Assembly: GCA_020425835.1 (NCBI GenBank)
Contig: JAGQRC010000004.1
Location: 1-20,832, forward strand
DNA from: Planctomycetota bacterium
Lineage (GTDB): Bacteria > Planctomycetota > UBA8108 > UBA1146 > JAJFFE01
DNA length: 20,832 nucleotides
Reading direction: 5' to 3'
A model generated the notes under the pieces. The model did not search any database, was not told the DNA's origin, and saw only the letters and a list, made by a program, of their open reading frames with translations. Shown one piece after another: positions 15,413-20,832 of this stretch. Numbering within the stretch: the stretch's first letter is position 1; each line of letters opens with the position of its first letter. Made by a program: the position numbers and the translations under genes.

Positions 15413-17458
15413 GTGCTCTCGACTCGACCAGCGACCTCGTGCCTCACGGGTGGAGTTCTCTTGCTCCTCGCGGGCGCACTCGAGGCGCAGCTCTCGTTCC
15501 GAGCCGAACTCAACGTTCCGGTGCCACACCCGCCCGGGATCTGTGCGGCGGGCGACTTCGATGGCGATGGACTCCAGGACCTGATCATGGCGTGTGATCT
15601 GGTCGAGCAGCTCGCCATCGCTTGGGGTCATCCGTCGGGGCTGCTGTCGGAGCCGTCGACCATCCCGACAGGCGTCGCCACCGCCAGCCTTCGCGTGGCC
15701 GATCTCAATGGTGACGGGCTCGATGACGTGGTCACCGGCTTCGTGACGCTCGATGAGATCTGGGTGCAGACCTCCAACGGTGACCGGACGTTCGCGCCGG
15801 TTCGGGTGATCGACATCCCGGGCAATGCGCGGGACCTCGACATCTCCGACCTCGATGGCGACGGTGACCTCGACATGGTCGCGGTGTCGACCATCGACGC
15901 GGTGCTGATCCCGCTGCGGGGGTTCGGCGACGCGACTTTCGAGGTGCTGCCTCCGCGCTCCACCAGCGCGACGCCGTGGCGGGTTCGCTCGGGCGACTTC
16001 GACGAGGACGGCGTTCGCGATGTCGTGGTCGGGAGTTTCCAACTCTCGGAGCTCGATCTCTTCGTGGGATTGCCGGGTTTCGACTTCGCCCCGGTGTCGA
16101 TCCTGTCGATGCCGCAACCCACCCGAGAGCTCCTCGTCGGGGACTTCGACGCCGACACGCACCTCGACCTGGTCTCGATCTGCACCAACGCCTGCTCGAC
16201 CGCGCGTCTCCTCCTCGGCGACGGCGCCGGGGGGTTCACCCCCTTGTCGTCCTTCGTGGCCCCCGATGACGTCCGCAGCCCCGTCGCGGTCGACTTCGAT
16301 GCGGATGGCTACCTGGATGTCGCGTGGGTCCGCAACTCCCAGGATGCGCTCGAGCTGCATCGAGGGAGTGCCACCGGAGCGTTCACGTTGGAGGCGCCGC
16401 AACTCACGGGACGGTCGCCGCGCGGACTCGCCGCGCTGGACGTCGACCACGATGCCCTCGTGGACTGGGTCACGACGAACAACGAAGCGATGTCCCTGAC
16501 GCAGATCCGACGCGAACCGGGGGGTCTCTTCGCGAGCAACGGCACCCTCTACAACCCGACGTTCATGAGTGGCGCTTGGCTCCGTGACTACGACGGCGAT
16601 GGGCACATCGACATCGGCACGGAGATCGGGGGCAACCAGTTCGCGGTTCTCCTCGGCGACGGCATGGGCGGGCTCACGCTGCACTCGACGGTGGCGATCG
16701 GGAACTCGACCGACATCGCCTTCGGGGACTTCAACGAGGACGGCATCGAGGACTTCGTATCGCCGACCTACGGCGGGCTCTCTCCGGGCGCACCGGTCGC
16801 GAGAGTCGTCTTGATGGGCCCCACGGCCACCGCGCTGTCGACGTTGACGTTCACCTTGCCGGGTACGGACCACACCGCGGCCGTGGCCGATTTCGACGAG
16901 GACGGACACCTCGATCTCGTGCTCGCCGCGTCCGCGGCCGACAGCTTCGTCGACGAGGGTCTCTACTTCTACGCCGGGGATGGCGACGGGACCTTTCAGC
17001 CCCCGGTGCATTTCGACTTCACGACCGACATCGAACGAGTCCGGAGCGCGGACTTCGACGGCGACGGTCACGCCGATATCGCGACGATGACCTGCAATGC
17101 GACCGGGCGTGTCCACCTCGGCGGCGGGAACGGGACATTCGTCCCGTCCGCGACGGTGATCGCACATGGATCGCTCTGCAACCTGAGCGGCATGGCCATC
17201 GGCGACTTCGACGGCAATGGCTATCCCGACCTGGCGGTCCACGGCAACGGATCCGTCGCCGTTCTTCCCTCACTCGGACCCGCGGGCTTCGGGCCGACCG
17301 CGAGCGCGCCGGCCCCCGGAACCGGTCTCCTCTTCGTGGGCGACCTCAACGGCGATGGCCGGGCTACTCCTACACCGAGGTGCACTTCCTCCTCGGCGAT
17401 GCATCGGCCGTCATCGTTCCCTCCCTCGACACTCTACGGGGAACGGCGGTGCCGGTGA
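15413..17458 (+). CDS. FG-GAP/VCBS-repeat surface protein, N-terminal part (frameshifted gene)
   Basis: GTG start with an ideal GGAGG seven bases upstream and a signal peptide (residues 1 to about 26, ending LEAQ). About a dozen FG-GAP/VCBS repeats follow, each with a Ca loop such as DFDGDGLQD, DLNGDGLDD, DFDEDGVRD, DYDGDGHID and DFNEDGIED, spaced about 45-55 residues. They should fold as one or two integrin-alpha-like propellers and bind Ca. The frame is good up to VGDLNGDG (about 17361). After that it becomes Ser/Pro/Arg-rich and ends at 17458, while the repeat pattern continues in the frame starting one base earlier. The last about 30 codons here are therefore out-of-frame sequence. A missing base near 17358-17366 explains it. 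The intact protein would be about 833 residues and include 17380-17913. Confidence 0.85.
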   Translation: MLSTRPATSCLTGGVLLLLAGALEAQLSFRAELNVPVPHPPGICAAGDFDGDGLQDLIMACDLVEQLAIAWGHPSGLLSEPSTIPTGVATASLRVADLNGDGLDDVVTGFVTLDEIWVQTSNGDRTFAPVRVIDIPGNARDLDISDLDGDGDLDMVAVSTIDAVLIPLRGFGDATFEVLPPRSTSATPWRVRSGDFDEDGVRDVVVGSFQLSELDLFVGLPGFDFAPVSILSMPQPTRELLVGDFDADTHLDLVSICTNACSTARLLLGDGAGGFTPLSSFVAPDDVRSPVAVDFDADGYLDVAWVRNSQDALELHRGSATGAFTLEAPQLTGRSPRGLAALDVDHDALVDWVTTNNEAMSLTQIRREPGGLFASNGTLYNPTFMSGAWLRDYDGDGHIDIGTEIGGNQFAVLLGDGMGGLTLHSTVAIGNSTDIAFGDFNEDGIEDFVSPTYGGLSPGAPVARVVLMGPTATALSTLTFTLPGTDHTAAVADFDEDGHLDLVLAASAADSFVDEGLYFYAGDGDGTFQPPVHFDFTTDIERVRSADFDGDGHADIATMTCNATGRVHLGGGNGTFVPSATVIAHGSLCNLSGMAIGDFDGNGYPDLAVHGNGSVAVLPSLGPAGFGPTASAPAPGTGLLFVGDLNGDGRATPTPRCTSSSAMHRPSSFPPSTLYGERRCR

Positions 17459-17913
17459 TCGGAGACATCGACGCGGACGGCCAGCCCGATCTCGTTCGCG
17501 GGGCGTACCACGGATTCGAGGTGACGTTCAACGAAACGCTCGACCCACCGGACTGCGACTACGACGGAGTCGCGGACGTCGACGAGCCGGACCTCGATGG
17601 CGATGGCATCCCCGATGACTGCCAGGGACTCTCACCGTTCCGACGGGGCGACTGCAACCGCGACGGATCGACCGACATCGCCGATCCGATCTACGTCGAA
17701 CTCTACTTGTTCCTCTCGGGGGCGACGCCCGCCTGCCTGGACGCCTGCGACACCAATGACGACGGCACCCTGAACATCGCCGACTCGATCTATCTGCTGA
17801 CGACCCTCTTCAGCGGCGGCGCGCTCCCACCCTCGCCGTTCGACGTCTGCGGACCGGACCCGACGGCCGACCCCCTGACGTGCGAGAGCTACCCCGACCC
17901 CCTCTGTCCGTGA
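17380..17913 (+). CDS. C-terminal part of the FG-GAP protein with dockerin (after frameshift)
   Basis: This frame resumes the upstream protein: EVHFLLGDASAVIVPSLD, then another FG-GAP loop (DIDADGQPD). A Ca-rich linker follows (CDYDGVADVDEPDLDGDGIP, thrombospondin-3-like). Next is a dockerin pair: RRGDCNRDGSTDIADPIY and DTNDDGTLNIADSIY. It ends with CGPDPTADPLTC and LCP. The in-frame sequence extends upstream of the GTG at 17380 to about 17362 (GYSYTEV) with no ribosome binding site, so an independent gene is unlikely. Together with 15413-17360 it forms one gene broken by a one-base deletion, or mis-sequenced. The stop codon lies inside copy B of the repeated element. Confidence 0.8.
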   Translation: MHFLLGDASAVIVPSLDTLRGTAVPVIGDIDADGQPDLVRGAYHGFEVTFNETLDPPDCDYDGVADVDEPDLDGDGIPDDCQGLSPFRRGDCNRDGSTDIADPIYVELYLFLSGATPACLDACDTNDDGTLNIADSIYLLTTLFSGGALPPSPFDVCGPDPTADPLTCESYPDPLCP

Positions 17914-17954
17914 CAGACACGGCACAAGGCGCTTTGGGATTGGCGCTTGGGAGG
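17905..17954 (+). repeat. Dispersed stop-codon-overlapping element, copy B
   Basis: Second copy of the element at 9871-9920 in the same orientation. It again begins with the codons TGT CCG TGA, which end the dockerin gene. Stem I (CCGTG with CACGG) is perfectly paired. Stem II pairs AGGC with GCTT; compared with copy A, a T-A pair has become C-G and an A-T has become G.T. It fills much of the 89-base gap between this gene and the convergent peroxidase gene. Confidence 0.6.
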
Positions 17955-18002
17955 CCGGACGTCGACGGGAGCGCGCCGTCGCCGGTGTCCCCAGCGGACG
18001 CG

Positions 18003-19571
18003 CTACACGAGCTCGATCTCGCGATCCTCTTCGCGCTGTCCGTTTCCACAGGACGCCGGAGCATGGAAGACGTCGTCGGGGACGCTGTGGAGTGAGGTGT
18101 TGCGCCGAATGACGTCGGAGAGGCGCGTCCTCTGGATCTCCTGCTTCTCCGTCGGGCTGAGACCGAGATCGTTCTGGTACCAGAACCGATCCCCGTCGCG
18201 CACTCGCTCGAACTGGTCTCGGATGACGGTGGCGAAGAACTCGCCGACCTGCGCGCCCGGCGCATGATCCTCGGCGAGACCACCGATCCAAGGGTCGATG
18301 TCCTCGACGCTTTCATAGAGGTCCTCGAGCGTCTCCCGGAGATCGCGGTCGCTCGTCACTTCGGCGAACGACGCACACGGGGCGAGTCCGAAATCCCTGC
18401 GACACTGGTTGTAGCCGGGAAGACCGTGGTCGCGTCCGCGTTGGATGTTGAGTGCTGCGAGATCACCGATGCGTCTCTGGATCGGGTCAGGCTTCGAGAA
18501 GAAGAAATTGCGCACATCATCGACCGCCCGGGTGTCGAGCTCTTGCATGACCTTCGAGGACAACCCGTCGAGCAAGGTGTCGATGCCGTTGCGCTCGACC
18601 CAACGGGGCCGGAAGAAGGCCTCTCGGAGCGAGATCGTCCGACCCGAGCGACCGACGGCGATGTCGGGCGAGAGCATGCTGTGGCCGAGGCGGTAGCACG
18701 CCGTCGAGAACAGGTTCTCGATACCGGGGTCCACCGTCTCGTCGTATCCGTTGTATGCCTTGGGGCCATGATCGCCGAGGATCGCCGGTAGGAACTCCTC
18801 GAAGGTGATCGCCTGCATCATGCCGATGACGATACGTCGGGCTCGCTGGAACACCGACTCGTCGTCGAGCTCGGGTTCGAGCGCGAGGATCTGATCGCAG
18901 CGTCGGTTGTGCTCGCGAACGAACAAGGTGTGCATGGAGGTCAGGACGACGTGCTCGTTGGCCCGAACGTCTCCGGCGAGAAAGAAGTCGGAACGTGACC
19001 CTCCCGCGTTGGGGAACTGCGGGATGTTGTACGGCAGTAGATCGCCGTTCGGTGACGGGGTCGTTCGGAGCTTTCCGGTACCGTCGAAACACCGCAGCGC
19101 CGAAGACCGGAGGACGCTCGCGCCATAGACGTTCGTCGCATCGATGTAGGCCGAGATCTGGTTGATCTGCTGCCGGGGATTGTCCGGGCCGGTGCCCGTT
19201 GCGGGATCGTGGATCGAGCGCTGAAACTCGACGAGCCCTCCTTCTGGAAGGACCGGATCGCTCGGCTCGACGGTGATGTCCGCGACCTCCCCAGGTACGG
19301 CCTCGGTCAGATCGAGCTCGTGGTCGAGGAACTGACCCCAAGCCCACACGAAGTCGGAGAGACCCGCCTCGTTCGGGTGCAGTGTCTTCTGCGCGCACAC
19401 GAGATTGCTGATGGCGCGGGGATTCGGGTTCGCCTCTCCCCGACGCGCGAGCGTCGAGACACCGTCCTCGTAACCCACTTTCGTTCTCCGCAGGAGCGGA
19501 GTGTTCGCGGCCCCTCGGAGAGGGTGCTGTCTGTGATTGTCGGTGCCGTCGAAGGTACGAAACTCGGTCAT
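18003..19571 (-). CDS. Animal-type heme peroxidase (peroxidasin/MPO superfamily)
   Basis: 522 residues. Start ATG (complement CAT 19569-19571) follows GGGAG. Compared with myeloperoxidase: WGQFLDHELDLTE gives the heme-ester Asp83 and distal His84; LAGDVRANEH gives distal Arg203 and heme-ester Glu206; YRLGHSML gives proximal His297; NIQRGRDHGLPGYN (375-388) is the family signature. The Ca loop AYIDATNVYG is present. The Met that forms the sulfonium heme bond in myeloperoxidase is His207 here, so only two ester links are expected. It should oxidise halides or phenols with H2O2. No signal peptide is visible: the chain opens at RTFDGTDN, where mature peroxidases usually begin. It ends with the acidic tail QREEDREIELV. 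Divergent from the YdeI-like gene, with a palindrome between them. Confidence 0.92.
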   Translation of the reverse strand: MTEFRTFDGTDNHRQHPLRGAANTPLLRRTKVGYEDGVSTLARRGEANPNPRAISNLVCAQKTLHPNEAGLSDFVWAWGQFLDHELDLTEAVPGEVADITVEPSDPVLPEGGLVEFQRSIHDPATGTGPDNPRQQINQISAYIDATNVYGASVLRSSALRCFDGTGKLRTTPSPNGDLLPYNIPQFPNAGGSRSDFFLAGDVRANEHVVLTSMHTLFVREHNRRCDQILALEPELDDESVFQRARRIVIGMMQAITFEEFLPAILGDHGPKAYNGYDETVDPGIENLFSTACYRLGHSMLSPDIAVGRSGRTISLREAFFRPRWVERNGIDTLLDGLSSKVMQELDTRAVDDVRNFFFSKPDPIQRRIGDLAALNIQRGRDHGLPGYNQCRRDFGLAPCASFAEVTSDRDLRETLEDLYESVEDIDPWIGGLAEDHAPGAQVGEFFATVIRDQFERVRDGDRFWYQNDLGLSPTEKQEIQRTRLSDVIRRNTSLHSVPDDVFHAPASCGNGQREEDREIELV

Positions 19572-19791
19572 TGGTGGCTCCCATTCCGGACACGTGCTGA
19601 ACCGATCTGTATCGCGCACGCTGACCCCAAGTACGCAGGAGGGCGACGACGTCCGCCAAGAATCAGGGGGCCCTTCGCTCCCCGTCGACGGGTGAGTCTG
19701 GCGGAGGCCGGGGCAGTTCTCGTATGTTGTGCTCCGAGACCACGAGGGGTCGGGCGAGCGTCGTTGCCATCGTGCTCGGACAAACACCGGA

Positions 19792-19811
19792 GTGCGGGAC
19801 CGGTCCCGTAC
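19792..19811. promoter_or_regulatory. 20-bp palindrome in a divergent intergenic region, operator candidate
   Basis: CGGGACCGGTCCCG (19795-19808) is a perfect 14-bp palindrome, extended by three more pairs (one G.T) to 20 bases. It sits 35 bases before the YdeI-like start and about 220 bases from the peroxidase start. With no spacer loop it is better suited to binding a dimeric regulator than to forming an RNA hairpin. Which gene it controls is unknown. Confidence 0.4.
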
Positions 19812-19846
19812 GACCGTCCGCATCGATCCCACCGAGAGGCGGCGCT

Positions 19847-20443
19847 ATGAAGGGTGCGAGGTCCGTCGATGAGTACCTCGAAGGGCTCGACGCATGGGGG
19901 GATGAACTCGAACGGTTGCGCGAGATCCTGCGCGGTACGGAGCTCGATGAGACCGTCAAGTGGGGTGCGCCCTGTTACACCTTCGCCGGTAAGCCCGTCG
20001 TGGGAATGGCGGCGTTCAAGTCCTACTTCGCGCTCTGGTTCCACCAGGGTGCGCTTCTCGCGGATCCCCACGGGGTGCTGATCAGCGCCCAAGAAGGCCG
20101 AACGAAGGCGCTGCGACAGTGGCGTTTTGCCTCGAAGAAAGAGATCGCCGCGCGTCGGATCCAGAGCTATGTCAAGGAGGCCGTCGAGCGGGCCCGGGCG
20201 GGTGAGCGCGTGCCGATCGATCGGTCGAAGCCGTTGATTCTCCCGGTCGAGTTGAAGCAGGCCCTCGCGGCGAGCCCCGAGATCGAAGCGGCCTTCGCTG
20301 CACTCACCCCGGGGCGACGTCGCGAGTACGCCGATCACGTCGCCGAGGCCAAGCGCGATGCGACGCGGCAGAAGCGCGTCGAGAAGATCCTCCCGATGAT
20401 CGCAGCGGGCGTGGGTCTGCACGACCGCTACCGCAACTGCTGA
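19847..20443 (+). CDS. YdeI-like protein (DUF1801/OmdA)
   Basis: 198 residues, typical for the family. The N-terminal DUF1801 domain has SVDEYLEGLDAW, LDETVKWGAPCYTFAGKPVV, GMAAFKSYFALWFHQGALL and a C-terminal RIQSYVKEAVERA. The OmdA/YdeI part follows with LPVELKQALAASPEIEAAFA, LTPGRRREYADHVAEAKRDA and TRQKRVEKILPMIAAG. Relatives include Bacillus YdhG (an iron chaperone-like fold) and E. coli YdeI; the exact function is not settled. It is expected to be cytosolic. ATG 19847 was chosen because the family starts just before the SVDEYL helix; ribosome binding site GAGAGGCGG. It is divergent from the peroxidase, so a shared stress-related control is possible but unproven. Confidence 0.88.
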   Translation: MKGARSVDEYLEGLDAWGDELERLREILRGTELDETVKWGAPCYTFAGKPVVGMAAFKSYFALWFHQGALLADPHGVLISAQEGRTKALRQWRFASKKEIAARRIQSYVKEAVERARAGERVPIDRSKPLILPVELKQALAASPEIEAAFAALTPGRRREYADHVAEAKRDATRQKRVEKILPMIAAGVGLHDRYRNC

Positions 20444-20481
20444 GAGGACCGCTCCCGATCATCCGACGTTCAGCGCGCTCG

Positions 20482-20832
20482 CTACTCGGAGCCTCGCGAC
20501 GTCTTCGCCTTGCTCACCAGTGATGGCACGTTGGACAGACGCGCCGTCTCCCTCCCGAGTCGATCCTTCACCACGAAGCTGTTGCCGACCCACTTGCTGC
20601 TGAACCACTCGGACCAAACGTTGGGCCACCATCCCTTCCGGCGGCGACGAGTCTTGTGGACCCGACCGGCTTCTCGAGTCGTGATCGCCATGTCGACGGC
20701 CGTCCCGCCCGCTCGGTAGGTCACGAGCACCTCGCCGCGGTACTTCCGGCTCGGGTGCCACTTGCACAGCTTCGCGTACTCCACGTGTAGTCGAATCCCG
20801 TCCCGGCCGTCGCCGCGCCCGCAGAGACCAGC
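20482..20832 (-). CDS. Unrecognised basic protein, 5' end outside window
   Basis: The frame stays open to the window edge and the residues before the GTG at 20784 (RDGIRLHVEYAKLCKWHPSR) read as continuous coding sequence, so this is the last about 116 residues of a longer protein. The visible part has an alpha/beta stretch (YRGEVLVTYRAGGTAVDMAI), a very basic patch (HKTRRRRKG) and a Trp-rich motif (WWPNVWSEWFSSKW), then VKDRLGRETARLSNVP. I recognise no family. It converges on the YdeI-like gene with a 38-base gap that contains no clear terminator. Confidence 0.6.
   Translation of the reverse strand, partial: AGLCGRGDGRDGIRLHVEYAKLCKWHPSRKYRGEVLVTYRAGGTAVDMAITTREAGRVHKTRRRRKGWWPNVWSEWFSSKWVGNSFVVKDRLGRETARLSNVPSLVSKAKTSRGSE

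Noticed and set aside
15161..17242. 693-codon open frame on the minus strand over the FG-GAP gene
   Set aside because: Val/Glu/Arg/Asp pseudo-repeats are simply the complement of the Asp-rich FG-GAP repeats.
17340..17400. Programmed -1 frameshift site
   Set aside because: No X-XXY-YYZ slippery heptamer and no evident downstream pseudoknot; simple one-base loss is more likely.
1..20832. CRISPR array, tRNA, rRNA, insertion sequence or prophage
   Set aside because: No regularly spaced direct repeats, no cloverleaf or rRNA-like stretch, and no transposase, integrase or phage protein was found on either strand.

Overview
The window is GC-rich bacterial chromosome and reads as Planctomycetota. 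This rests on three exported proteins that end in a double dockerin-like EF-hand module of the form RGDxNxDGxxDIxDxI followed by a Cys-rich tail, and on a very long TPR protein whose N-terminus resembles one I associate with planctomycetes. No rRNA, tRNA, CRISPR array, transposase or phage gene was found. The assignment is inference; no marker gene is present. || Layout: 1-972 is the 3' part of a dockerin-containing protein, closed by two tandem hairpins, the second a strong intrinsic terminator. 1137-1415 is a small three-helix membrane protein. 1552-3144 (-) is an exported SBBP beta-propeller with a dockerin. 3462-6607 is a two-gene operon with a 4-base ATGA overlap: a Ycf46-like AAA+ ATPase, then a rhomboid-fold membrane protein lacking the catalytic residues. 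6647-7498 (-) is an exported cohesin-like plus dockerin protein. 7800-9563 is an exported protein of unknown function with two secretin-like beta segments. 9640-9879 is a YecH/DUF2492 metal-binding protein. 9880-10326 has no convincing gene apart from a doubtful small reading frame at 10160. 10327-13251 (-) is a 974-residue membrane-anchored TPR protein. 13546-13950 is a small exported, C-terminally anchored protein. 14390-15304 is an exported HExxH metallopeptidase-like protein. 15413-17913 is an FG-GAP/VCBS-repeat plus dockerin protein split by a one-base frameshift near 17360. 18003-19571 (-) is an animal-type heme peroxidase, divergent from a YdeI/DUF1801 gene at 19847-20443. 20482-20832 (-) is the 3' part of an unrecognised gene. 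|| How the genes may work together: four proteins carry dockerin-like modules and one of them also carries a cohesin-like domain, so this may be a surface or extracellular protein set held together by Ca-dependent modules. The ATPase and pseudo-rhomboid are translationally coupled and may form one membrane-linked machine. The remaining genes look like separate transcription units. || The least explained signal is a roughly 50-nt element present twice (9871-9920 and 17905-17954). Each copy overlaps the stop codon of an unrelated gene, and the differences between copies keep two predicted stems paired, which suggests a dispersed structured element.
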